DNA of 25,003 nucleotides from UBA10205 sp964373815 (lineage in GTDB: Archaea > Iainarchaeota > Iainarchaeia > Iainarchaeales > Iainarchaeaceae). Positions 1-7,426 of this stretch are shown in pieces. The DNA is taken from contig CAYJWI010000017.1 in assembly GCA_964373815.1 (NCBI GenBank), forward strand, positions 1 to 25,003, read 5' to 3'. A program made the translations under genes and the position numbers. The first letter of the stretch is position 1, and the number at the start of each line of letters is the position of its first letter. The notes beneath the pieces are model-generated. The model saw nothing but the letters and a program-made list of their open reading frames with translations, ran no database searches and was not told the origin of the DNA.

Positions 1-450
1 TGCTCGGTAATAACAGTCCCGGGAAATTACACAGTTTCCAATAACATCGCTTCGGCAGCAACTTCAGGCCCCTGCATCAGCGTGTTCGCGGACAACGTCA
101 CAATCAACGGCAACAACTTTACACTCACCGGCAGCGGCGCTGACTCCGAGTCAATAGGCATTTATTCAGGGAACGTCTCAGGGCTCAAGGTGAGCGGGCT
201 GACAATCACAGGCTTCAATACTGGAATAGCCCTTGATTCCACAAGGAACGCACAAATCAATAATAACACCATTAACCTCAATCATTTCGCACTGGTCGGG
301 GATGGCCAGTCATCGGCAGTGCTTTCAAAAAACAAGTTGGTGCAGAACAGTGCGGTGCTGCAGACAAACCTCTATTCTTACAAGGACATTATTATAATGA
401 AAGACAATGATACGAGGGCTATTATCCCGAATGATACGAGCGTTAGGTGA
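1..450 (+). CDS. Surface beta-helix repeat protein, C-terminal part (5' truncated by window edge)
   Basis: The reading frame is open from the first base to a TGA at 448-450, so this is the last 149 residues of a longer gene. The protein is rich in Asn, Thr, Ser and Gly. It has short repeating strands of the form NVTINGNNFTLTG, GLKVSGLTITGF and AQINNNTINLN, which is the pattern of right-handed parallel beta-helix (PbH1/NosD-like) repeats. Such proteins are usually secreted or cell-surface, with roles in carbohydrate binding or adhesion. No catalytic residues can be assigned. The final residues are polar, with no membrane anchor. The next gene follows within 10 bases and is also an exported-type protein, so the two may form a surface-protein pair. 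The fold call is fairly safe; the exact function is unknown. Confidence 0.75.
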   Translation, partial: CSVITVPGNYTVSNNIASAATSGPCISVFADNVTINGNNFTLTGSGADSESIGIYSGNVSGLKVSGLTITGFNTGIALDSTRNAQINNNTINLNHFALVGDGQSSAVLSKNKLVQNSAVLQTNLYSYKDIIIMKDNDTRAIIPNDTSVR

Positions 451-457
451 TATGAAA

Positions 458-2173
458 ATGCGCGCTAGACAGGCAATGGTTTCAGGGATTATAATAGTTA
501 TAGGGGTACTGCTTGCGGCGGGATTCATCCTTTACGCAAAGCCAGCCCTGCAGGGCAATAGCCCCGCAGATGTAACAGGCAATGTCGCGCTTGCAAAGGC
601 GCCCCCTGGGAAGGCAATCTCGAAGGCCGCTTCAATAGCATGCGTGCCTTTGAACAATTGGAGCTTCGGCCCTTTACTTCGTGGTACTGGCTCTGGGCCA
701 AAGTGTTATTGCATACACTACACAGACATACAAAAAGAGTTGTGCGGAGAGGTTACCCCTGATGCTTTCGGGGGGTTTGGAGGTAGTGGGGTGACCGCTG
801 AACAGTGCTCTGGGGTCAGTTCGATAAGCGACGAAAGCCAAATTAGTTACGGAGACTTTGCGTACGGGGGGTTTGTGGTGCCCCCGGAACTGCCTGTAGA
901 AGCGCTTTCCATAGGCCCTGAAAAGGAATGGCACGAAGCCACCTACGCCTCGCTTTTCGGGTTCGATCATTTTACTGACCCTGCCAGCTCCGCTGAGCCC
1001 AGTGCCTCTGCAAGGAAGGATGCGGCAATAGAAGATTACAAAAACTCCGAAAGCGAATGTGATCTCAAATATATTGCCGTCACAACTGTTGGCAAAGTTT
1101 ACAAGTGCTCTACCGAAGATTCGACGATGGTCGGCTGCAAGCCTGAAGAAGAGCAATCCTGCGCCCAGATGTTAGAGAAAATCAGGCCCTGGTTGCCACA
1201 TGAGGATTTCCCTGGCCCGAGCTATTATGATGTGGATGAAGGCGAACCTACTATTATTGCCGCACCCCAAATACCACTTGGCGCAAGGGGCGAGGGCAAA
1301 ATTGATTTTTCCGGAAGCGCTGAAAACAATGGACCTGCAGCAAACCTTGCCGCAGGTTCACATGGCAATTCAAGCTTTGCCACAACAAATGCACCTGCTG
1401 CTGCATACTTTGCGGATCAGCCAATCTGCCCGACAGAGGCTCTCGTTGATGGGAGTGTCTTGAGCCTTAGCTTGAAGATAGAGGCGGCGGGCAGCCAGCT
1501 GCGCGGCCTCAAAATTGCAATAGACCAGCTAGTCAAAAAACTGGATGATATTTATGCCCAATTAGCAGTTGTCAATCAAAAAATTTCAGACGGCACGGCG
1601 ACAGCGGCAGATTTCACGCAGCAGGGTGTCTTGCAAGATGCCTTAAAAACGGTTAAAGAAGATATTAGAGCAAAAAATAAGGTTTACAGTTCTATGTGGG
1701 AAACTCGGGAGAAGTTGAGGGCCACGAAGCTTGCAGCGGCTAAAGAAGTGGCGGCAAAACTAGGTGGCGGCGGAAGAATTACAAAAGCAGTGAGCTGCAT
1801 TCCAAGAGTTGGAGCTGTTCTGGCCCTTGCCATGGGGGCTTCAAAAGCCAGCGGCGGCACTGCGCAGAATTTTGCAGATGCTTTTGCTGATGTGACGCTT
1901 GCCTTCAACCCGCTTACGGTTCCTTGGCAGGGGGGCCAGTTGGCAGGCGATGCAATCAATAACGCATATACCGCCTACCAGAACAAGGCAAAGCGGGCCC
2001 AGGAAATTATAAGTGCAGACGTTGGGAATGCATTCTCCAAAGAAGTCAGGCCACAAACTGCAACAGTGTGCACACCAGAAGGGATGGCTGCTCGTACCCA
2101 AGCCAAAGAGAGCTATGAAAACTATATTAAGGTAGGAAAGAAAGCATGGGCAGATAGCATGCATGGCCAATGA
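458..2173 (+). CDS. Membrane-anchored cysteine-rich protein with coiled coil, unknown function
   Basis: About 571 residues. I chose ATG 458 because an AGGTGA ribosome binding site (445-450) lies seven bases upstream; ATG 452 and an in-frame ATG at 407 are alternatives. Residues about 8-27 form one hydrophobic segment (GIIIVIGVLLAAGFILYA), a signal anchor that would place the rest outside the cell. The first half is acidic and carries most of the roughly twelve cysteines, including a CYC, which suggests disulfides. From about residue 340 a helical stretch rich in Leu, Lys, Ala and Gln looks like a coiled coil. It is followed by a Gly/Ala-rich, moderately hydrophobic segment and a final helical tail. 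I recognise no family. It lies directly downstream of a beta-helix surface protein, so a role in the cell envelope is plausible but inferred. Confidence 0.75.
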   Translation: MRARQAMVSGIIIVIGVLLAAGFILYAKPALQGNSPADVTGNVALAKAPPGKAISKAASIACVPLNNWSFGPLLRGTGSGPKCYCIHYTDIQKELCGEVTPDAFGGFGGSGVTAEQCSGVSSISDESQISYGDFAYGGFVVPPELPVEALSIGPEKEWHEATYASLFGFDHFTDPASSAEPSASARKDAAIEDYKNSESECDLKYIAVTTVGKVYKCSTEDSTMVGCKPEEEQSCAQMLEKIRPWLPHEDFPGPSYYDVDEGEPTIIAAPQIPLGARGEGKIDFSGSAENNGPAANLAAGSHGNSSFATTNAPAAAYFADQPICPTEALVDGSVLSLSLKIEAAGSQLRGLKIAIDQLVKKLDDIYAQLAVVNQKISDGTATAADFTQQGVLQDALKTVKEDIRAKNKVYSSMWETREKLRATKLAAAKEVAAKLGGGGRITKAVSCIPRVGAVLALAMGASKASGGTAQNFADAFADVTLAFNPLTVPWQGGQLAGDAINNAYTAYQNKAKRAQEIISADVGNAFSKEVRPQTATVCTPEGMAARTQAKESYENYIKVGKKAWADSMHGQ

Positions 2174-2412
2174 TTTGATCGGTGCAGCCTGGTGGTATAC
2201 GCTCTCCAAAAAAAGCAAGCCAAAATCCTAAAATGCATGCACAAGGCAAGCGTCAATTTCCATTAGCAGGGCCGAAAAAAAGTATCAAGAAGCTTTCAAA
2301 TGTTTAAAAGATAAAATAATCTTTGACACTACAAAATAAGCCGTGGCGGCATTAACCGTTGTTGGCCAAGGACAAAATTTACGTGGCAGGCTCCAAACTC
2401 GGCTTCCAAAAC

Positions 2413-2423
2413 ACATTTATATT
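2413..2423 (+). promoter_or_regulatory. Possible archaeal TATA box in the pheA upstream region
   Basis: The sequence ACATTTATATT resembles an archaeal TATA box and would start transcription near 2440. From there to the pheA start the leader would be about 300 bases and would cross the T7 run at 2527-2533. It may therefore drive a short separate transcript instead. No other good TATA box is seen closer to pheA. Confidence 0.25.
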
Positions 2424-2526
2424 ACTTTATGCAATTAATTCTACTATGCTTTCAGCATGCGGATACAGGCAAAAGGACAAGATGGAACGCATAACCGAAG
2501 GCATGGCAATGTATTTCAATTCCTGC

Positions 2527-2539
2527 TTTTTTTACTTTT
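2527..2539 (+). terminator. Possible T-run terminator
   Basis: A run of seven T followed by ACTTTT, typical of archaeal intrinsic termination, about 105 bases downstream of the start predicted from the TATA-like element near 2415. It may mark the end of a short non-coding transcript. Confidence 0.3.
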
Positions 2540-2736
2540 GGTAAGAAGCCCCCTCAATAAAGCGCGGGGCGTCCATTGAAAGGCAGGGGTAAGTGTAGAG
2601 CGGATGAGGCAGAAAGGGATAGGAAGCTAAAAAAAGGTTTGCAGAAAAGGCTGGCGGAAAGAGCGGGCAGGGGAATGGGGAATTGGCAGGCAAAAAAACG
2701 AAGCTTGAAAAAACAAAGCAAAACAAAGGGATGCGC

Positions 2737-3798
2737 ATGGAAGTTGAAAAGGCAAGAAAGCAGATTGACAAGATAGACGGCGAGCTGCTAGGGCTGCTCA
2801 ACAAAAGGATTGCCCTTGCTGTTGAGATAGGCAGGGGCAAGAGGAAGGCAAAAGAGCCCGTCTACGACCCCGCGCGCGAAGAGGAAATAATAGGGCGCCT
2901 CAAGGGAATGAACAGGGGGCCGCTCGGAAGCGAGGACCTCGAGTTCATTTACAGGGAAATATTCGGGATTTCGAGGAAATGCCAGGAACCGATTTCAATA
3001 GCATACCTCGGCCCAGAAACCACTTTCACCCACAGCGCCGCCATAAAGCACTTCGGCGAGAGCGCGGAAATGAAGGGCTTTGAGACGATAAAAGAAGTAT
3101 TCATTGCTGTGGAGAAGGGGGAAGCGGATTACGGCGTTGTCCCGGTTGAAAACTCTCTGGGCGGCAGTGTCATTTACACCTATGACATGTTCATCACATC
3201 GCCACTAAACATCGTTGCCGAGGTTTCGGAAAAGGTTTCGCACAACCTTGTCTCGAGGTACAGGCTAGGCGACATTGAAAGGATTTACACCCACCCGATG
3301 GCGCTTGCGCAGTGCAGGGACTGGATTTCCAAAAACCTCCCGAAAGCGGAGGTCGTTGAGGTTTCCTCCACGGCAAAAGGCGCCGAGGCAGCAAAGCTTT
3401 ACGTGAACTCCGCGGGAATAGGCTCCGAGCTCGCGGCAGCGCATTTCGGTGTTCCGCTAATCGCGCGCAACATACAGGACAAGGCGAACAACACGACAAG
3501 GTTCCTCGTGATTGGAAAGGGCACTCCTAAAAAATCGGCAAAATGCAAGACGAGCATAATGTTCACGACAAGGAACCGGGTGGGCGCGCTGTTCTATGCG
3601 CTTGAGCCCTTCAAGAAGAACGGCATAAACCTCACCATGATAGAGTCAAGGCCGGATAGGACCAGGAAGTGGGACTACGTCTTCTTCCTCGACGTGCAGG
3701 GCTTTGCAGGGGACAAAAAGATAAAAAAGGCGCTCTCCGAAATGAAGAAAAACACGGGCTTCCTAAGGGTTCTTGGAAGCTATCCTGAAAAGGCGTGA
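2737..3798 (+). CDS. pheA: P-protein: chorismate mutase / prephenate dehydratase with ACT domain
   Basis: 353 residues, the usual size of the bifunctional enzyme that turns chorismate into prephenate and then phenylpyruvate, the phenylalanine precursor. Residues 1-80 are an AroQ-type chorismate mutase helix set (QIDKIDGELLGLLNKRIALA). Residues 86-260 are prephenate dehydratase, with AYLGPETTFTHSAA, VPVENSLGG and the catalytic motif TTRFLVIG (TRF at 254-256). Residues about 272-353 are an ACT domain with GALFYAL (283-289) and ESRP (303-306), the phenylalanine-binding signature, so feedback inhibition is expected. ATG 2737 is preceded by AAAGGG at six bases; ATG 2731 is close and possible. It is the first gene of an operon with transketolase and DAHP synthase. 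No tyrosine-branch dehydrogenase is fused or adjacent. Confidence 0.95.
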   Translation: MEVEKARKQIDKIDGELLGLLNKRIALAVEIGRGKRKAKEPVYDPAREEEIIGRLKGMNRGPLGSEDLEFIYREIFGISRKCQEPISIAYLGPETTFTHSAAIKHFGESAEMKGFETIKEVFIAVEKGEADYGVVPVENSLGGSVIYTYDMFITSPLNIVAEVSEKVSHNLVSRYRLGDIERIYTHPMALAQCRDWISKNLPKAEVVEVSSTAKGAEAAKLYVNSAGIGSELAAAHFGVPLIARNIQDKANNTTRFLVIGKGTPKKSAKCKTSIMFTTRNRVGALFYALEPFKKNGINLTMIESRPDRTRKWDYVFFLDVQGFAGDKKIKKALSEMKKNTGFLRVLGSYPEKA

Positions 3799-3803
3799 AA
3801 AAA

Positions 3804-4673
3804 ATGGCGAAAAGGAAACAAGTGAGAAAAGCAACAAAGCCTGCTAAAAAAAGTACTTCTGCAAAATCAGAAGTCAAAAGGCTCGAGGGGATAGCCTTCG
3901 GGCTTCGCAAGGACATACTCGAATGCACAACCATCGCAGGCTCGGGCCATCCCACCACGAGCCTTTCTTGCATCGACATCATGACTGTATTGTACTTCCA
4001 CGAAATGAAGCATGATGCGAAGAACCCCGAATGGGCCGAAAGGGACCGCTTCATCATGAGCAAGGGTCACGGCGCGCCCGCACTCTACGTGTGCCTTGCA
4101 AAGGCAGGGTATTTTCCAGCCGAGGAGCTAAAGAAATTGCGCAAAATAGATAGCATGCTGCAAGGCCACCCTGACCGCGTGAAGACACCCGGGGTCGAGA
4201 TTTCCACAGGCAGCCTCGGCATGGGCCTTAGCGTCGGCAACGGAATGGCATTGGCAGGAAAGCTAGACAAAAAAAATTACCGTGTATTTGTCCTTATGGG
4301 CGATGGGGAATTGCAGGAAGGACAGTGCTGGGAAGCGATAATGTGGACCCCCTTTGCAAAACTTAACAATGTCACAGTGATAGTTGATAGGAACAACCTG
4401 CAAAACGACGGCTGGGTGGACAAGACCAAAGATGTCGAGCCGCTTGGCAAGAAGTTCGAGGCATTCGGCTGGAAGGTGCTCAAAATCAACGGGCACAAGA
4501 TTGCTGAAATACTTGCCGCGCTCAAAAAGGCGAAGGCCTCGAGGCAGCCAGTGTGCATCATAGCGAAAACCGTGAAGGGCAAGGGAGTGAAGTTCATAGA
4601 GAACGACCCGGACATGCACGGCAAGGCGCTCACCCCGGAACAGTACGAGCAGGCGCTCAAGATTTTGAAATGA
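3804..4673 (+). CDS. Transketolase, N-terminal (TPP-binding) subunit
   Basis: 289 residues matching the first half of transketolase, as in archaea and some bacteria with a split enzyme. Visible motifs are the substrate/TPP region SGHPTTSLSC (47-56), SKGHGAPALY (86-95), HPDRVKTPGVEISTGSLG, and the TPP-Mg motif starting GDGELQEG (166-173) and ending at RNN (196-198). ATG 3804 is chosen with GGCGTGA upstream; a GTG at 3795 overlapping the pheA stop is possible. The first 25 or so residues are an unusual Lys-rich extension not needed for the fold. With the next gene it should make erythrose-4-phosphate from glycolytic sugars, the substrate of the DAHP synthase two genes downstream. Confidence 0.92.
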   Translation: MAKRKQVRKATKPAKKSTSAKSEVKRLEGIAFGLRKDILECTTIAGSGHPTTSLSCIDIMTVLYFHEMKHDAKNPEWAERDRFIMSKGHGAPALYVCLAKAGYFPAEELKKLRKIDSMLQGHPDRVKTPGVEISTGSLGMGLSVGNGMALAGKLDKKNYRVFVLMGDGELQEGQCWEAIMWTPFAKLNNVTVIVDRNNLQNDGWVDKTKDVEPLGKKFEAFGWKVLKINGHKIAEILAALKKAKASRQPVCIIAKTVKGKGVKFIENDPDMHGKALTPEQYEQALKILK

Positions 4674-5647
4674 TGGTTTTTATGGGAATCGAAACGAAAT
4701 ACAAAAAAGGCGACAAAGCCGCGACAAGGGACGGCTACGGCGATGCCCTGCTCGAGCTCGGCTCAAAGCACGAGGAAATCGTTGCGCTCGACGCAGACCT
4801 TGCGAAGAGCACGAAGTCCATCCTGTTCGGCAAGGCATTCCCCGGCCGCTTCAGGTATGTAGGGATTTCCGAGGCTGACATGGTTTCAATGGCAGCCGGC
4901 CTTGCGCGCTGCGGGAAAGTCCCTTTTGCGAGCTCTTTTGCCTGCTTTGTCGTGAACAGGGCGCTTGACCAGATGAGGGTGAGCGTTGCCTACTCGCAGA
5001 CCAATGTCAAAATAGTCGGGAGCCATGGCGGCATCTCGACCGGCGATGACGGCCCAACGGGGCAGGAAATAATGGACATTGCAGTGATGAGAAGCATGCC
5101 GAATTTCAACGTGTTCGTCCCTGCGGATTATTACGAAACCGTGGCGTGCACGAGAGCGATGTACGAAAATACCGGGCCTGCGTATATGCGCACCTGCAGG
5201 GAAAAGACCGAAATACTTTATGATAGTGTCCCGGATTTCAGGCTTGGGAAAGCGGACATTTTGAAGGATGGAGGCGATGCTTCCATAATCGCGTGCGGAG
5301 CGCTTGTGCAGGAAGCGATGAAGGCTTCCCGCATGCTTGAATCTAAGGGGATTTCGGTGTCGGTCGTGAACTGTGCATCTATAAAACCTTTTGATTTCCA
5401 AACTGTTGGGAAGGAGTGCGGCAAAGGCTTGGTTGTCAGCGCGGAAGACGGGGTCGTGAACGGCCTTGGCAGCGCGGTTGCTGAAGTGATTGCCGAGCAA
5501 AAGCTCGGTGCGAGGCTTTTGCGGGTTGGGCTGAAAGGTGGTTTTGCGGAATCGGGAAAGGCCGCGGAGCTACTCAAGAAATACAACATGGATGCTGAAG
5601 CGATTGCAAGAAACGTGGTCAATGGATTGGAGGCTGACAGGAAATGA
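4673..5647 (+). CDS. Transketolase, C-terminal (pyrimidine-binding) subunit
   Basis: 324 residues, the second half of the split transketolase. The start ATG 4673 overlaps the stop of the N-terminal subunit by one base (TGATG); ATG 4682 is an alternative. The catalytic glutamate that activates TPP is in GISEADM (E67), and SSFACFVVNRALDQMR follows as in the family. In the stretch DGPTGQE (about 126-132), family members normally have His before the Gln (DGPTHQ); here it is Gly. That His contacts the donor substrate in well-studied transketolases, so specificity or activity may differ. Residues about 195-310 form the C-terminal domain. The stop overlaps the DAHP synthase start (ATGA). The subunit pairing is clear; strict transketolase specificity is less certain. 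Confidence 0.88.
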   Translation: MVFMGIETKYKKGDKAATRDGYGDALLELGSKHEEIVALDADLAKSTKSILFGKAFPGRFRYVGISEADMVSMAAGLARCGKVPFASSFACFVVNRALDQMRVSVAYSQTNVKIVGSHGGISTGDDGPTGQEIMDIAVMRSMPNFNVFVPADYYETVACTRAMYENTGPAYMRTCREKTEILYDSVPDFRLGKADILKDGGDASIIACGALVQEAMKASRMLESKGISVSVVNCASIKPFDFQTVGKECGKGLVVSAEDGVVNGLGSAVAEVIAEQKLGARLLRVGLKGGFAESGKAAELLKKYNMDAEAIARNVVNGLEADRK

Positions 5648-6663
5648 TAATAGTTATGGACAAGGCCACGAGCCAGAAGGACATAGACCACGTCGTTGAC
5701 ATAATAAAGAAGGCTGGCCTCAAGGCGCACATTTCTAAGGGTTCGATGAAGACGATTGTGGGCGTAATCGGCGATGAGTCAAGGCTCGAGAAGGAAGTAA
5801 TAGAGAGCCTTGACTTTGTCGAAAAGGTAATGCTGATACAAAAACCATACAGGAGAGCATCGAGGGAAATGCACCCGGAGAACACGGTAATCGATGTCGG
5901 TAGCGGTGTAAAATTCGGCGAAAAGGATGCAGTGATGATTGCCGGGCCTTGCAGTGTCGAGAGCGAGGACCAGATTTTCGAAATTGCGAACGCGCTCAAG
6001 AAAATCGGGGTAAAGGTCTTCAGGGCCTCCGCGTACAAGCCGCGCACTTCGCCTTACGCTTTCCAGGGCCTTGGGGAAAAGGGACTCAAGCTCATAAAGA
6101 AAGTCAAGGATGAAACAGGGCTCATTGTTGAAACAGAAGTGATGGACACACGCAATGTCGAAATCGTAGCAAGGCACGTCGACATACTGCGCGTAGGCGC
6201 GAGGAATACGCAGAATTTTGACTTATTGAAAGAGGTCGGCAAGGTGGACAAGCCGGTTATACTGAAGAACGGGCTTGCGACAACGATTGATGAATGGCTC
6301 TTTGCAGCAGAGTACATAATGAACGAGGGGAACAACAACATAATACTCTGCGAGCGCGGCATCAGGACTTTCGAGCCGCATACTAGAAACACTCTAGACA
6401 TCAGCGCAATCCCAATCCTCAAGGAGATCACCCACCTGCCTGTGATTGTCGACCCGTGCCATGCGGCTGGTAGGCGCGGGCCTATACCTGCCTTGAGCAA
6501 GGCTGCAATCGCCGCGGGTGCGGACGGGCTCATGCTCGAAGTGCACTCTGACCCCGAGCATGCGGTCTCGGACCAGGCGCAGCAGCTAAAGCCCGCGGAG
6601 TTCGAGAAGCTTTTCAAGGAACTCAAGGTAGTCGCGCAGGCTGTCGGAAGGAACCTGATATAG
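5644..6663 (+). CDS. aroF: DAHP synthase, class I-beta with N-terminal ferredoxin-like domain
   Basis: 339 residues. It condenses phosphoenolpyruvate and erythrose-4-phosphate to DAHP, the first step of the shikimate pathway. Residues 1-66 form the small ferredoxin-like domain seen in Thermotoga-type enzymes, where it mediates feedback control. The barrel follows with IAGPCSVES (99-107, metal ligand Cys103), KPRTSPYAFQG (132-142), CERGIRTF (236-243), DPCHAAGRR (270-278, His273) and LEVHSDP (298-304). The more usual DPSH is DPCH here. Its start overlaps the transketolase stop (ATGA), so E4P supply and use are translationally coupled. Many archaea lack DAHP synthase and use an alternative route, so this gene shows a classical pathway. 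The gene symbol follows the I-beta family and could equally be written aroG or aroA-type. Confidence 0.93.
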   Translation: MIIVMDKATSQKDIDHVVDIIKKAGLKAHISKGSMKTIVGVIGDESRLEKEVIESLDFVEKVMLIQKPYRRASREMHPENTVIDVGSGVKFGEKDAVMIAGPCSVESEDQIFEIANALKKIGVKVFRASAYKPRTSPYAFQGLGEKGLKLIKKVKDETGLIVETEVMDTRNVEIVARHVDILRVGARNTQNFDLLKEVGKVDKPVILKNGLATTIDEWLFAAEYIMNEGNNNIILCERGIRTFEPHTRNTLDISAIPILKEITHLPVIVDPCHAAGRRGPIPALSKAAIAAGADGLMLEVHSDPEHAVSDQAQQLKPAEFEKLFKELKVVAQAVGRNLI

Positions 6664-6702
6664 ATTGGGCGGAGCAAAACAATATCCTGCATGCCCTGTG
6701 CT

Positions 6703-7050
6703 TCAATCAAGAGACAGGCTCGCCTTAAGCGCATTGTTGACCTGAATCATTGTTTGCGGCTTTAAAGAACTGAGGATTTTTATTATTCTGTGCCCCCTTG
6801 AAATAGTCCTTATCTGATTGCAGAGAATTGTGCTCTTTTCCTTCAACCCGGATTCCCGGGGCTCCACAACCACAGTAGTGGGGTAGTTCTTGTCAGGCAT
6901 TGCAGAAGTTACAGGGACTATAATGGTGGTGGAACTGAACTTGTTGCCAACATCGTTCTGAACAACCAAACAAGGCCTAATTTTTCCCTGCTCCGAACCC
7001 ATCACAGGTTCGAGGTTTACCAAAACAATGTCGCCGCGCTTAACGTTCAT
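6703..7050 (-). CDS. MazF/PemK-family endoribonuclease toxin
   Basis: 115 residues, the standard length. It starts with MNVKRGDIVLVNLEP. It has SEQGKIRPCLVVQND (19-33), which holds the conserved catalytic-site Arg, then the PVTSA strand and NQIRTISRGH, all typical of MazF mRNA interferases. The start ATG at 7050 lies inside the end of the antitoxin gene (11-base overlap), so the two are translated together. The pair runs opposite to the flanking genes and ends about 40 bases from the DAHP synthase stop, so it looks like an inserted module between two operons. Target sequence specificity cannot be read from the sequence. Confidence 0.9.
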   Translation of the reverse strand: MNVKRGDIVLVNLEPVMGSEQGKIRPCLVVQNDVGNKFSSTTIIVPVTSAMPDKNYPTTVVVEPRESGLKEKSTILCNQIRTISRGHRIIKILSSLKPQTMIQVNNALKASLSLD

Positions 7051-7306
7051 CTAACAACCTGTCCGCTTCAACACTGGCAAACTTCCAGTCTTCCTCTGTC
7101 TGCTTATTGAGCTTGTCGTACTTGACATAGAATTCTTTCATAAGGCTTTCCTTCTCCCTTCTGCCCAAAGCCTTCTCCACAACTATCCTCTCATCTTCAA
7201 TTTTCACTATAACCTTGTCCTTAGGCTTTATCCCCTTGGCATTCCTCAAAGCCTTTGGCAAGGTTATCTGCCCGCGCTCCCCAACTGAACTAATGCCTTC
7301 ATACAC
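7040..7306 (-). CDS. AbrB/MazE-like antitoxin
   Basis: About 88 residues. The N-terminal half is a swapped-hairpin AbrB DNA-binding domain (SVGERGQITLPKALRNAKG, then KPKDKVIVKIEDERIVVEKA). The C-terminal half is charged and helical, as in antitoxins that wrap the toxin. I chose a GTG at 7306 because AGGTGAT lies four bases upstream on the minus strand; a GTG at 7315 would sit inside that site. It is the first gene of the pair, and these proteins normally repress their own promoter. A tandem 11-base repeat immediately upstream is a likely operator. Confidence 0.85.
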   Translation of the reverse strand: MYEGISSVGERGQITLPKALRNAKGIKPKDKVIVKIEDERIVVEKALGRREKESLMKEFYVKYDKLNKQTEEDWKFASVEADRLLDER

Positions 7307-7316
7307 AAAAATCACC

Positions 7317-7349
7317 TACATACTATTTACATACTATTCATATTAAAAA
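7317..7349 (-). promoter_or_regulatory. Toxin-antitoxin promoter with tandem 11-bp repeat (likely operator)
   Basis: On the plus strand, TACATACTATT occurs twice head to tail at 7317-7327 and 7328-7338 with no mismatch, next to the antitoxin ribosome binding site. On the minus strand a T-rich TATA-like box (7341-7349 complement, TTTTTAATA) lies just upstream of the repeats. That would start transcription around 7318-7322. Repressor binding to the repeats would block the region between TATA box and start site. The operator role is inferred from position and from AbrB-antitoxin autoregulation. Confidence 0.45.
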
Positions 7350-7388
7350 CCTACACAGATTTCCGCCCAAATCCAGCCCATGGCAACG

Positions 7389-7396
7389 TATATATT
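7389..7396 (+). promoter_or_regulatory. TATA box for the histidine phosphatase gene
   Basis: TATATATT centred about 35 bases before ATG 7427. Transcription would start near 7416-7420 and give a leader of only about ten bases. It is divergent from the toxin-antitoxin promoter in the same 120-base gap. Confidence 0.5.
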
Positions 7397-7426
7397 CCTG
7401 CTTTGCTTTCATTTCTTGGCGGTCAC

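Larger units (their letters stand above)
2174..2736. other. Non-coding stretch between surface genes and the pheA operon
   Basis: About 560 bases with no convincing gene. The short open frames here (for example 2359-2544 and 2576-2776) use weak starts, lack a ribosome binding site and give low-complexity proteins. The stretch holds a TATA-like element near 2415-2422, a T7 run at 2527-2533, a small inverted repeat AAAGAT/ATCTTT at 2307-2312 and 2319-2324, and a purine-rich segment from about 2575 leading into pheA. It probably contains the end of the surface operon transcript and the promoter or leader of the aromatic operon. Confidence 0.5.

Noticed and set aside
2176..2208. Sequence resembling the 5' half of a tRNA (GCAGCCTGGTGGTATAC)
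   Set aside because: It has a D-loop-like AGCCTGGT, but no acceptor stem partner, no proper D stem and no T arm follow. At most it is a remnant; by chance is more likely.
2359..2544. Open frame of 61 codons in the pheA upstream region
   Set aside because: It starts with a weak codon before the TATA-like element, has no ribosome binding site and ends in a T-run-encoded FFYFW tail, so it is not a convincing gene.
2576..2776. Basic 66-codon open frame overlapping the pheA start
   Set aside because: TTG start, low-complexity Lys/Arg composition, and it runs into pheA in another frame; best explained by purine-rich leader sequence.
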